DNA of 64,000 bases from Duganella sp. Root1480D1 (GTDB taxonomy: Bacteria > Pseudomonadota > Gammaproteobacteria > Burkholderiales > Burkholderiaceae_D), in assembly GCF_001427305.1 (NCBI RefSeq), contig NZ_LMFZ01000006.1:1-64000 (forward strand). Direction: 5' to 3'. Shown piece by piece: positions 26,157 through 34,665 of this stretch. Position numbers and translations under genes: made by a program. The notes under the pieces were generated by a model. That model had not been told where the DNA came from. It saw only the letters and a list, made by a program, of their open reading frames with translations, and did no database searches. The stretch's first letter is position 1; each line of letters starts with the position of its first letter.

Positions 26157-26759
26157 ATGAAAAAACTGATTGCGGCACTGGCCATGGCAAGCAGCGCTGC
26201 TGGGGCCGTGGGCGGCACCGCGGCAAGTGCACCCGCCGCCACCCCGGCCGAAATTGAGCGCGGGCGGCACGCCTTTGACTTCCTGCACGGCGACTGGACA
26301 GTGCAGAACCGCCGCCAGTCGGATTACGCCAACCCGGACAGCCCGTGGGAGACCTTCAGCGCCAGCAACCTGGTGCAGGCGCTGCCGGCCGGCATCGGCA
26401 ACTATGACGAATACCGGCCGCTGGGCGACTGGCGGCCCGGCTTCGTAGCGATGACGCTGCGCGTATTCGATCCAACTACCGGGCGCTGGAGCATCTACTG
26501 GCTGACCAACCGCGACGGCGGGCTCGATCCCGCCACCGGCACTTTGCTGCCGCCGGTGGTAGGCCGCTTCGATGCCGATGGCGTGGGACGCTTCGAGGGC
26601 GAGGAAGTCTACAAGGGCCGCACAGCCCGCGTGCGCTTCACCTGGACCCGCAGCAGCGCGCACCAGGCGCGCTGGGAGCAGGCCTATTCCTGGGACGACG
26701 GCACCAGTTGGCAAACCAACTGGATTATGGACTTCACGCGGAAACAGGCTGCCCGATAG
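26157..26759 (+). CDS. secreted hypothetical protein, DUF1579-like
   Basis: A 200-residue protein with signal peptide MKKLIAALAMASSAAGAVGG and a good CAGGAG site. The mature part has the pattern FDFLHGDWTVQNRR, MTLRVFDPTTGRWSIYWL and RFEGEEVYKG, then RVRFTWTR, WEQAYSWDDG and WIMDFTR. This resembles small lipocalin-like DUF1579 proteins whose role is unknown. Its 3' end overlaps the end of the convergent MFS gene by 26 bp. Confidence 0.7.
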   Translation: MKKLIAALAMASSAAGAVGGTAASAPAATPAEIERGRHAFDFLHGDWTVQNRRQSDYANPDSPWETFSASNLVQALPAGIGNYDEYRPLGDWRPGFVAMTLRVFDPTTGRWSIYWLTNRDGGLDPATGTLLPPVVGRFDADGVGRFEGEEVYKGRTARVRFTWTRSSAHQARWEQAYSWDDGTSWQTNWIMDFTRKQAAR

Positions 26760-27939
26760 CCCTGCCGCGCCAGGCACGCATGCCGAGTGCGGCTGCCGCG
26801 TACAGCGCCGCCACGCTCCAGAAGATGTGTTCCAGCGGCAGCCACGCCATGGCCAGGCCGCCGGCTGCTGCGCCCAGCAGCGCGCCCGCCTTGGCGGCGC
26901 TGTTGCCGGCACCGAGAACGCGGCCTTGCTGCCGGTCGTCGACTTCCTGCGACAGCAGGCCGTAGAACACCGGCAGCAAGGCGGCCATCGCGATGCCCCA
27001 TGCCAGCCGCGCGGCCAGCACCAGCACGATGCTGCGGCCCCAAGCCTGCAGGGCGACGATGCCGGCGCATCCCCAGCAGATCCACTCGATCCTGTGCAAC
27101 ACCCACTCGCGCGGCCTGCCTTTGAAATGCTTTGCCCAGATTGGCGCGAACAGGCAAAGGCCGACAGCGGTGGCGCCGTAGCATAAACCCGTCAGCCAGG
27201 GCGGCGCTTGCAGCACCTGCTCCGCGTACAGGCTGAAGAAGCCTTGCGGCATCATCTTGCCTGCCTGGACCAGGACGATGCCGGCCAGGAGGCCGGCCAC
27301 CACCTTGCCCATCCCCACCGCAGCCTGCACGTGCACACCCGGCGTGCCGGCAACATCCTGCGCCGAGGCTAGTGGCACTGGCGCCGGCAATGGCACCGGT
27401 AACACCAGCGCAGCGCACACGGCGCAAGCGAGGCATATCACGGCGGCAGCCACGTTGACCGTCGTGAAGCCGAGCGACGAGAACAGCAGCCCGCCGGCCA
27501 GCGGTCCAAGCACCGAACCGAGCGCGGTGGCGACCTGCAGCCGCGCCATCAATGCGCCGCGCTCCGCACGCGGGACGATGCCTGCGCCGTAGGCTTGTGC
27601 GGCTGCGATGAAGCCTGCCAGGGCCCCTTGCAGCAGGCGCACCAGCAGCACCACGATGCCGCTGCCGGCATACGCGAGCCAGAGCTGGGTGGCAGCCAGC
27701 GCCAGCAAGGCGCGCAACAGCATCGGCTTGTGGCCGACACGGTCGCCGATGCGGCCCCACAGGGGCGTGAACAGCATTGCCGTCACCAGCGGTCCGGCAT
27801 AGGCGACTGCGCTGGCCACCGCCAGGCCGCCGGGCGCATCGCCAAGCGCGCGCAGCTGCAGCGGCCAGAATGGCCCGCTCATCTCCATTGCGCCCATCGA
27901 CAGCAACTGGATGGCGAACAGCCAGCGCAAGGCAGCCAT
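26734..27939 (-). CDS. MFS transporter, probable siderophore exporter
   Basis: A 401-residue transporter with about 12 hydrophobic helices. The loop motif TPLWGRIGDRVGHKPML is the MFS motif A between helices 2 and 3, and PRAERGALMARLQVATALGS lies at helix 5. Its start codon touches the stop of the upstream NIS synthetase gene, so the two are coupled. In Legionella (LbtAB) and in rhizoferrin loci the same pairing exports the siderophore made by the synthetase. The specificity is inferred from that pairing. Confidence 0.85.
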   Translation of the reverse strand: MAALRWLFAIQLLSMGAMEMSGPFWPLQLRALGDAPGGLAVASAVAYAGPLVTAMLFTPLWGRIGDRVGHKPMLLRALLALAATQLWLAYAGSGIVVLLVRLLQGALAGFIAAAQAYGAGIVPRAERGALMARLQVATALGSVLGPLAGGLLFSSLGFTTVNVAAAVICLACAVCAALVLPVPLPAPVPLASAQDVAGTPGVHVQAAVGMGKVVAGLLAGIVLVQAGKMMPQGFFSLYAEQVLQAPPWLTGLCYGATAVGLCLFAPIWAKHFKGRPREWVLHRIEWICWGCAGIVALQAWGRSIVLVLAARLAWGIAMAALLPVFYGLLSQEVDDRQQGRVLGAGNSAAKAGALLGAAAGGLAMAWLPLEHIFWSVAALYAAAALGMRAWRGRAIGQPVSA

Positions 27940-29768
27940 CAGCGCAGCGCCTCGCGCAGCGGGTTAGGCATGCTGCCCAGGGCATCGTCCGAACTGTCGG
28001 TCAGGCGCATGCGCAGGAAGGACTTGGCCGGCCAATCGCCCTCCAGCAGCGCAGCGCGTTCCTGCTCCCAGCGCACAGGATCTGCCTGGCCCCGCAACAG
28101 CTCGAAGGCAGCGGCCAGTTCGCGGCCGAAGATGCGCCAGAAGATATCTTCGTCGCTGCGGTAGCTGCGCGCGAGCAGCAGGGCCAGCTCCGAGACATGG
28201 CACAGCAGGACCGCGTGCAGCAGCTTGTCGCGCACTGTGCCTTCATCGTCGAACAGGGTGTGGCCGGCGCGGTGCGCCTGCAGCGTGTGGCCGCTGCGCT
28301 CCAGGGTCGGGCGGTGGATGCGGATATCGCCGAAATCGCGTACCAGCAATTGCACCGGGCGGTAGTGCTGGTCCAGCACGATGAAGCTGTTTTGCTGGTG
28401 CGCTTCGAAAGCCACGCCGTACAGAAGATAGGCCGACAGCACGGCGCGCAGCGCGGTGGCCGCATAGAGGCGGAAGAACTGCTGCGCGCCGGCGGCATCG
28501 TCGCCGCAGCACAGGGCGACCGCCTCCGTCACCAGCGCGCGGCCGCTGAAGGGCGACTCGGCAAACAGCGCGCCCACCGGCATCGCCAGCATGCCCGGCG
28601 CCACGCAGGCAGCCGGGTTGGCGCGGTACAGCGCTGCGAGGTGGCGGGCGCGGTCATCGTCGGCGTCCAGCAGGTGGATGCCGCATTGCTCGGGCACGAT
28701 GGCCAGCGTACCGCCAAACCCGTCCTCGCTGGCGATGATCGATGACAGCAGGCGCGATACGCGCGGCCCCATCACCGCCGATTTCGGCGAGACCGTGCGC
28801 TGCACGCTGGTCAGGCGCAGCGAGACCGGCAGCTTGACATGGGGCATTTGTCCGGAGCCATGCGGCACCACGGTGCGGAACGACATGGTCGGCGTGGCAG
28901 GCATCGCCGCGTCGAGCAGCAGCAGGTCGCCGCCGGCGATCTCCTGCGCGAACAATTGCGGAAGCTGGCGGCTGGCCTGGTAGGGATGCAGCGGCAATGG
29001 CAGCCAGCCTTCATGCGGCAGGCCGCGCGCCTGCATGGCGGCCAGCCAGGCTTGCCAGGCCTGCGGATAGGTGCGGCCGAACCAGTTTCGGTATTCCTCG
29101 CCATCGGCGGCAAACGCCACGTGCGCCCTGGCGGCGCGCAGTGCGGCTAGCGGCACGCGCAACTGCGCCTCGAATTCGGGCGACAGCGCCATCACGTCTT
29201 CGGCGGACAGCCCGAGCTTGGTCTTGTAGTTCGGGTGCCAGGGATGGCCCAGCGTGCCCCACTGCTCCAGCAGCAGCGGCACATTGGCGTGGCCGGAATT
29301 GCGCAAGGCGGCGAGGAAGAGCCGGTGGCGCTCGCGCAGCCTGCCGCTCAGTTCTTCGCCCCAGTTGCCGCGGTAGGCCAGGCACAGCGCGTCGTTGGTG
29401 GTGCTGTTTTCCAGCTCGACGGACAGGCGCTGGATGACTTCTTCGGATGGAGGACCGGGCAGCGAAGGGGCGACGCCAGCCAGCAGTTCGGCCGGCGTGG
29501 CCAGCACTTGCGGCGGGCGGCCCGGCTGCACCAGCGAAATGGCGCCATCGAGCTGCAGGTTGCCGATGCGGCCCAGGCGCAGGCCTTCAAAGCGCAGCAT
29601 GGCGCGCTGGCCCCACAAGGGCAGCCAGCTGGCGTGGTTATCGTGGATCAAATGACCCGGTTCCAGCAATTGTTCGCGGAACAGGGCTTGGAGAGTGCGC
29701 TGCAAACCACGCTGCCTGGCATTAAGCTGGGTAGGGTCAGCGGCGATCGGTTTCAGTCGCGCATTCAT
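27939..29768 (-). CDS. IucA/IucC-family (NIS) siderophore synthetase
   Basis: A 609-residue NRPS-independent siderophore synthetase, which joins a carboxylate such as citrate to an amine or alcohol using ATP. The conserved active-site regions are visible: GHPWHPNYKTKLG, PVSLRLTSVQRTVSPKSAVMGP (the nucleotide and citrate site), EAHQQNSFIVLD and VRDFGDIRIH, followed by the C-terminal FhuF-like region. Length fits the family. As the only synthetase beside an exporter, it may make a rhizoferrin- or legiobactin-like citrate siderophore. A Fur-box-like site lies about 40 bp upstream. No TonB receptor or amine-supplying enzyme is adjacent. Confidence 0.88.
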   Translation of the reverse strand: MNARLKPIAADPTQLNARQRGLQRTLQALFREQLLEPGHLIHDNHASWLPLWGQRAMLRFEGLRLGRIGNLQLDGAISLVQPGRPPQVLATPAELLAGVAPSLPGPPSEEVIQRLSVELENSTTNDALCLAYRGNWGEELSGRLRERHRLFLAALRNSGHANVPLLLEQWGTLGHPWHPNYKTKLGLSAEDVMALSPEFEAQLRVPLAALRAARAHVAFAADGEEYRNWFGRTYPQAWQAWLAAMQARGLPHEGWLPLPLHPYQASRQLPQLFAQEIAGGDLLLLDAAMPATPTMSFRTVVPHGSGQMPHVKLPVSLRLTSVQRTVSPKSAVMGPRVSRLLSSIIASEDGFGGTLAIVPEQCGIHLLDADDDRARHLAALYRANPAACVAPGMLAMPVGALFAESPFSGRALVTEAVALCCGDDAAGAQQFFRLYAATALRAVLSAYLLYGVAFEAHQQNSFIVLDQHYRPVQLLVRDFGDIRIHRPTLERSGHTLQAHRAGHTLFDDEGTVRDKLLHAVLLCHVSELALLLARSYRSDEDIFWRIFGRELAAAFELLRGQADPVRWEQERAALLEGDWPAKSFLRMRLTDSSDDALGSMPNPLREALR

Positions 29769-29808
29769 GGGTTACCTTTTGGTTAAGGGAACCGCATGCT
29801 AGCGTAAA

Positions 29809-29828
29809 CGCGAATGATTCTCAATCAC
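29809..29828 (-). promoter_or_regulatory. Fur-box-like operator of the siderophore genes
   Basis: On the minus strand the sequence contains GATTGAGAATCATTCGC, which resembles the Fur consensus GATAATGATAATCATTATC, best in its AATCATT half. It lies 41-60 bp upstream of the NIS synthetase start. Confidence 0.65.
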
Positions 29829-29849
29829 GTTTCAATCGTGCTTGAGGAA

Positions 29850-29882
29850 TATCAAACAAAAACGGAGCCGCTTGGGCTCCGT
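29850..29882 (-). terminator. rho-independent terminator of purM
   Basis: The stem AACGGAGCC / GGGCTCCGTT with a short loop is followed, on the minus strand, by TTTTTGTTT. It lies about 30 bp after the purM stop and separates it from the siderophore promoter. Confidence 0.8.
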
Positions 29883-29912
29883 TGCTTGAAAAATGGGGTA
29901 CGTCCCTATTTT

Positions 29913-30956
29913 TTACACGACGATGGTCTGGTGCTCGCCTTCCGCGCGGGCGCGGATCTTGCCGATGCGGGATACGGTCTCGCCGGCTGCGGCCAGCTGG
30001 GCCATGGCTGCGTCGGCGTTTTCAGCCGAGACGATCACGGTCATGCCGATGCCGCAGTTGAACACGCGGTGCATTTCGGCGTCGGCCACGCCGCCGTGCT
30101 GCTGCAGCCACTTGAACAGTGGCGGCATGGTCCAGGAGGAGCCATCCAGTTCGGCGGTCAGGTTGTCGGCCAGCACGCGCGGGATGTTTTCCACCAGGCC
30201 GCCGCCGGTGATGTGCACCAGGCCTTTGACTTCCATCGCTTCCATCAGCGCCAGCAGCGGCTTGACGTAGATGCGGGTTGGCTCCATCAGCACGTCGGCC
30301 AGCTTGCGGCCGTGGAAGTCGGCTTCCAGGTCCGGCTTGGCCACTTCGATGATCTTGCGCACCAGCGAGTATCCGTTGGAGTGGGCGCCCGAGGAGGCCA
30401 GGCCCAGCACCACGTCGCCCGGCTTGATCTTGGAACCGTCGATCAGCCTGGATTTTTCCACCGCGCCGACGGCGAAGCCGGCCAGGTCGTATTCGCCGTC
30501 CGGGTACATGGAAGGCATTTCAGCGGTTTCGCCGCCAATCAGCGCGCAGCCGGAGATTTCGCAACCCTTGGCGATGCCCTTGATCACGTCGGTGGCGGTC
30601 GCAACGTTCAGCTTGCCGCAGGCGAAGTAGTCGAGGAAGAACAGCGGCTCGGCGCCCTGCACCAGGATATCGTTCACGCTCATGGCCACCAGGTCGATGC
30701 CCACGGTGTCGTGGCGGTTCAGCTCAAACGCCAGTTTCAGCTTGGTGCCGACGCCGTCGGTACCGGAAACCAGCACCGGCTCCTTGTATTTCTTGCTGAT
30801 CTCGAACAGCGCGCCGAAGCCGCCGATGCCGCCCATCACGCCTTCGCGCATGGTGCGCTTGGCGAATGGCTTGATCGCTTCAACTAGGGCGTCGCCGGCG
30901 TCAATATCGACACCTGCGTCACGGTAGGACAGGGAAACATTCGAAGGTTGGCTCAT
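29913..30956 (-). CDS. purM: phosphoribosylformylglycinamidine cyclo-ligase
   Basis: A 347-residue AIR synthetase, the fifth step of purine synthesis. [20 protein letters not shown] at the N-terminus, [37 protein letters not shown] and [11 protein letters not shown] are the family's nucleotide and substrate motifs. The open frame extends to 31010, but the ATG at 30956 ([15 protein letters not shown]) matches PurM N-termini. The usual Burkholderiales neighbour, an AI-2E-type permease, lies divergently just beyond one inserted gene. Confidence 0.98.
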   Translation of the reverse strand: MSQPSNVSLSYRDAGVDIDAGDALVEAIKPFAKRTMREGVMGGIGGFGALFEISKKYKEPVLVSGTDGVGTKLKLAFELNRHDTVGIDLVAMSVNDILVQGAEPLFFLDYFACGKLNVATATDVIKGIAKGCEISGCALIGGETAEMPSMYPDGEYDLAGFAVGAVEKSRLIDGSKIKPGDVVLGLASSGAHSNGYSLVRKIIEVAKPDLEADFHGRKLADVLMEPTRIYVKPLLALMEAMEVKGLVHITGGGLVENIPRVLADNLTAELDGSSWTMPPLFKWLQQHGGVADAEMHRVFNCGIGMTVIVSAENADAAMAQLAAAGETVSRIGKIRARAEGEHQTIVV

Positions 30957-31052
30957 GGTGTTGTCGCAACTGAGGCGGAAGAATGGAAAAGCGGTGGCCG
31001 AATACGGCAAGTCCGCTATTTTAGCATTTTTACCCCCCGAACTTCCGCTTTT

Positions 31053-32069
31053 TCAGCCCCCGGAGCGGCAAACTTCCCCCAATCCGGGGCGCGCACCGAG
31101 CTTGAGCAGGCGTTCGGCCAATTCATCGTTCTTCTTTTCCCGTGCCACCTCGTAGGGCGTGAGGCAGCCATTGTCCGGGTCGGCTTTGCCGTTCGGGTCG
31201 GCGCCCTGCTCGATGGCAAAGCTGACGCGGGCGCTCACCGCCGACACGCATTTCTGCCATTCCGCCTCGAAGCGCTCAGGCGTGGCCAGCTTGCGCGTCA
31301 TGTCCTGGTCGCATTCGCTGATCAGGCGCACCAGCATGCTGCGCTTGCCCCAGGTGCTGCCGTTCGGGTCGGCGCCCAGCGCGATCAGACGCCTGGCGGC
31401 GTCGAACTGGTCCTTGCGGATGAAGCGGTTCAGCAGGGCCGAGTACGTGGTCGACTGGACATTGGGGTTGGCACCGGCCAGGATCAGCAGCGCCAGGTAT
31501 TCATTGTCGGTTTCGCAATAGTCGCAGGTCGACAGGTTGATGCCCCTGGCGCTGGCGCCATGCTCGACCAGCAGGTGGGCCAGTGCCAGCCGGCGCGGCC
31601 AGCTTTCCTGCGGGACGTTGCGCGCGAAATAAGCCTGGTTCACGGTCTCCTGCAGCAGGACAGTGCCCAGTTCGCCGGAGAGGTCGGCCTTCCCGACCAG
31701 GTATTCGAGGACGGCGAAGCGCTTGGCGTCCTTGGCCGGGTCGGGCTTGGTCAGGTAGGTGTTGACCGCCACGCCCAGCATGTTTTCCGGGGCAAAACTG
31801 GGGTCCTTCGCCTGGTCGAAGCGCTTGATGCGCGACAGGTCGCCTTCATCGGTCGCGTCGATGACTTTGGAAGATGGTTTCTTGAAGTTCACCGCCTCGA
31901 CCATGTTGGCTGCGGCGTCGGCCACGCTGGCGGCGGCGGCACGCGGCATGCACAGCAGGCGGTTGAAACCTTCGCATTTTTCGCCATCATCGGCCGCCAT
32001 GGCAGGGGCATGCGCGGCAAATGCCAGGGACAGGGCCGCTACGGCGGCACGGGAACGGACAGACAGCAT
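31053..32069 (-). CDS. periplasmic ankyrin-repeat protein
   Basis: A 338-residue exported protein. The signal peptide is MLSVRSRAAVAALSLAFAAH (cleavage after AMA). Ankyrin-type helices are recognisable at LAHLLVEHGASARG, LALLILAGANPNV, AARRLIALGADPNG, VSFAIEQGADPNG and AERLLKLGARPG. Cysteine pairs (CEGFNRLLC, CDYC) suggest disulfides. Ankyrin repeats bind proteins; the partner is not evident. It sits between purM and the divergent AI-2E gene. Confidence 0.82.
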   Translation of the reverse strand: MLSVRSRAAVAALSLAFAAHAPAMAADDGEKCEGFNRLLCMPRAAAASVADAAANMVEAVNFKKPSSKVIDATDEGDLSRIKRFDQAKDPSFAPENMLGVAVNTYLTKPDPAKDAKRFAVLEYLVGKADLSGELGTVLLQETVNQAYFARNVPQESWPRRLALAHLLVEHGASARGINLSTCDYCETDNEYLALLILAGANPNVQSTTYSALLNRFIRKDQFDAARRLIALGADPNGSTWGKRSMLVRLISECDQDMTRKLATPERFEAEWQKCVSAVSARVSFAIEQGADPNGKADPDNGCLTPYEVAREKKNDELAERLLKLGARPGLGEVCRSGG

Positions 32070-32176
32070 GACATCAGATCGGAGTTGATTTATGGAAATA
32101 TTAAACTACTGGTCGGCCCGGCGCATGGTGTTTTTAACAGCAGAGGCGTTAGAATAGCCCTTCCTTCGTCCCGACC

Positions 32177-33274
32177 ATGCCCCAGCAGATGCCATTTTCC
32201 CTCTCGGCAGAACAAAAACAAACGCTATTCTGGGTGTCGGTCTGGGCCGCCTTCTTTTTCCTGCTCTGGATACTGGGGCCGGTGCTGACGCCTTTCCTGG
32301 CAGCCGCCATTTTCGCATACGCGCTGAATCCCGCCGTCGACAAGCTGTGCCGCATGCGCCTGTTGCGGCGCTGGAAAATGCCGCGCGCGCTGGCCGTTTC
32401 CGTCGTCATCACGCTGTTTGGCGCCGCCGTGCTGGCGCTGCTGCTGATCGTGGTCCCGGTGCTGCAAAAGGAAATCCCCCTGTTGCAGGCGGCCATTCCC
32501 GCTTCGCTGGCCAAGCTGAACGACACCCTCGGCCCGCGCCTGCAGCAACTGGGCGTGCAATTCACCCTCGACGGCGCCAGCATCAAGGCCCTGGTGGCTG
32601 AAAAAATGGCCGAAAGCGGCAACCAGCTCTGGTCTGCCGTGCTGAATTCCGTGCGCACCGGCGGCAGTGCGGTACTGGGCTGGCTGGCAACGGTCGTGCT
32701 GATCCCGGTCGTGCTGTTCTACCTGCTGCTGGACTGGCACCAGCTGCTGGCCCGCATTGCCGCAGCCGTGCCGCGCCGCTACATCGGCGCCACCATGGAC
32801 ATGGCGCGCGAATCGGACGTGCTGCTGGCCCAGTACCTGCGCGGCCAGTTGCTGGTGATGCTGGTGTTGTCGGTTTATTACTCCACTGCGCTGGCGGTGG
32901 CCGGCTTCGACGTGGCGCTGCCAGTCGGCATCCTGTCCGGCGTGCTGGTGTTCATTCCCTATCTCGGCTTCGGCCTGGGCCTGCTGCTGGCGCTGATGGC
33001 GGCGGTGCTGCAATTTTCCGACTGGAGCGGGCTGGTGGCAGTGGCCATCATCTATGGCCTGGGCCAGGTAATCGAAGGTTTTTTCCTGACGCCGCGCCTG
33101 GTCGGCGAGCGCATCGGCCTCGATCCGCTGGCCGTGATCTTCGCCTTGTTGGCCTTCGGCCAGCTGTTCGGCTTCGTCGGCGTACTGCTGGCTTTGCCCG
33201 CTTCCGCCCTCTTGATGGTCGGTTTCAGGCACTTGCGCCGCCACTACCTGCGCAGCAGCTTTTATAATGCGTAG
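32177..33274 (+). CDS. AI-2E family transporter (PerM-like permease)
   Basis: A 365-residue inner-membrane protein with about eight hydrophobic helices, arranged as in PerM/YdiK/TqsA: three near the N-terminus, a soluble segment (about 100-160), then the rest. Family motifs include LGPVLTPFLAAAIFAYALNP, VLFYLLLDW, LRGQLLVMLVLSVYY and GLDPLAVIFALLAFGQLFGF. Despite the family name, most members do not carry autoinducer-2; some are Na+ or H+ antiporters. It begins a run of same-strand genes to folK. Confidence 0.88.
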   Translation: MPQQMPFSLSAEQKQTLFWVSVWAAFFFLLWILGPVLTPFLAAAIFAYALNPAVDKLCRMRLLRRWKMPRALAVSVVITLFGAAVLALLLIVVPVLQKEIPLLQAAIPASLAKLNDTLGPRLQQLGVQFTLDGASIKALVAEKMAESGNQLWSAVLNSVRTGGSAVLGWLATVVLIPVVLFYLLLDWHQLLARIAAAVPRRYIGATMDMARESDVLLAQYLRGQLLVMLVLSVYYSTALAVAGFDVALPVGILSGVLVFIPYLGFGLGLLLALMAAVLQFSDWSGLVAVAIIYGLGQVIEGFFLTPRLVGERIGLDPLAVIFALLAFGQLFGFVGVLLALPASALLMVGFRHLRRHYLRSSFYNA

Positions 33275-33325
33275 TGTGAAGATCGATTACGTTAGCAAAA
33301 AGTCCACAATATCGGGACAAGTCCA

Positions 33326-33994
33326 ATGAAACAGCTGGTGCTTGACCTGGGTGCGGAGCCGGTGTGCACCCTCGAATCCTTCGAGGTGGGCCGCAATGCC
33401 GAGGTGGCGGCGCTGATGCGCCAGTTCGCCGAACGCAGCTCCCGCGAGCATTTCGCCTACCTGTGGGGGGAAATTGGCGCAGGCAAGTCGCACCTGCTGA
33501 AGGCGCTCGCCTCGAGCGACCGCGCGCGCTATATTTCGCCGTTTTCGATTGAAACCGAGTTCCTGTATTCGCCGGACGTGGACCTGTACCTGCTGGACGA
33601 CTGCGAAAAGCTGTCGCCGGTGGCCCAGATCGATGCCTTTGCCCTGTTCAACGAGATCCGCGCCAACAACGCCTTCATGGTGAGCGCGGGCTCGGTCGCC
33701 CCGGCCGTGCTGCCGGTGCGCGAGGACTTGCGCACGCGCATGGGCTGGGGCCTGGTGTACCAGATCCATGGCCTGACCGACGAGGAAAAGCTGGCAACGC
33801 TGACGCAAATGGCCGAAGCGCGCGGTTTGACCCTCTCGCCCGGTGTGCTACCTTACCTGCTGTCGCACTTCCAGCGCGACATGGTATCGCTGTCCTCGAT
33901 GCTCGACTCGCTCGACCAGTATTCCCTGGAAACCAAACGCCCGATCACCCTGCCCCTGCTGCGCGAATGGCTGCAGGAGGAAGCGAAAGAATGA
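33326..33994 (+). CDS. hda: DnaA regulatory inactivator Hda
   Basis: A 222-residue DnaA-like AAA+ protein that stimulates ATP hydrolysis by DnaA on the replisome clamp. The N-terminus MKQLVLDLGAEPVCTLESF includes the clamp-binding type QLVLDL. LWGEIGAGKSHLLKAL is Walker A, and YLLDDCEKL is Walker B. The arginine-finger region DLRTRMGWGLVYQI and the lid helices follow. The stop overlaps the next start (ATGA). Confidence 0.93.
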   Translation: MKQLVLDLGAEPVCTLESFEVGRNAEVAALMRQFAERSSREHFAYLWGEIGAGKSHLLKALASSDRARYISPFSIETEFLYSPDVDLYLLDDCEKLSPVAQIDAFALFNEIRANNAFMVSAGSVAPAVLPVREDLRTRMGWGLVYQIHGLTDEEKLATLTQMAEARGLTLSPGVLPYLLSHFQRDMVSLSSMLDSLDQYSLETKRPITLPLLREWLQEEAKE

Positions 33995-34665
33995 TGAAAC
34001 TCGCCCTGTTCGACCTTGACCATACCCTGCTGCCGATCGATTCCGATTTCGAATGGGGCCAGTTCCTGTGCCGCGTAGGCGCCGTCGATGCCGTTGAATT
34101 CAAGCGCCGCAACGAAGAGTTCTTCGCCCAATACCAGGCGGGCACCCTGGATCCGGTGGAATACCTGGAATTTTCGCTCGGAACCCTGGCTTGCTTCGAG
34201 CCCGGGCAACTGGCCGAACTGCAGCAGCAGTACATGACCGAAGTGGTGATGCCGAATATCCTGCCGGCCGCCCGCGCCCTGCTGCAAAAGCACCTCGACG
34301 CCGGCGACCTGGTGGCGATCGTCACGGCAACCAACCACTTCGTCGTGGCGCCGATCGCCAAGGCCTTCGGCGTCGAGCACCTGATTGCTGCGATGCCGGA
34401 GCGCGATGCCGCCGGCCGCATCACCGGCAAGCTGCTCGGCACGCCAACCCAGGGCGAAGGCAAGATCGTGCACACCAAGGCCTGGCTCGAGAAACTGGGG
34501 CACTCGCTGGACAGCTTCGAAAGCGTCCACTTCTACAGCGATTCCCATAACGACCTGCCGCTGCTGTCGATCGTCAGCCATCCGATTGCGACCAACCCGA
34601 ACGCCAAGCTGTCCGAGCACGCGACCGCGCAAGGCTGGCCACTAATTCACCTGTTCAATGATTAA
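33991..34665 (+). CDS. HAD-IB family phosphatase
   Basis: A 224-residue haloacid-dehalogenase-type phosphatase related to SerB. Motif I is LFDLDHTLL, motif II is IVTATN, and motif III/IV lies around KTKAW and FYSDSHNDLPLL. The ATG at 33991 overlaps the hda stop; a second ATG directly follows. In many Burkholderiales this gene stands between hda and pcnB. The substrate is not known from sequence. Confidence 0.88.
   Translation: MMKLALFDLDHTLLPIDSDFEWGQFLCRVGAVDAVEFKRRNEEFFAQYQAGTLDPVEYLEFSLGTLACFEPGQLAELQQQYMTEVVMPNILPAARALLQKHLDAGDLVAIVTATNHFVVAPIAKAFGVEHLIAAMPERDAAGRITGKLLGTPTQGEGKIVHTKAWLEKLGHSLDSFESVHFYSDSHNDLPLLSIVSHPIATNPNAKLSEHATAQGWPLIHLFND

Noticed and set aside
29814-30887. A 357-codon plus-strand frame opposite purM
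   Set aside because: Antisense to a conserved purine enzyme; no motifs.
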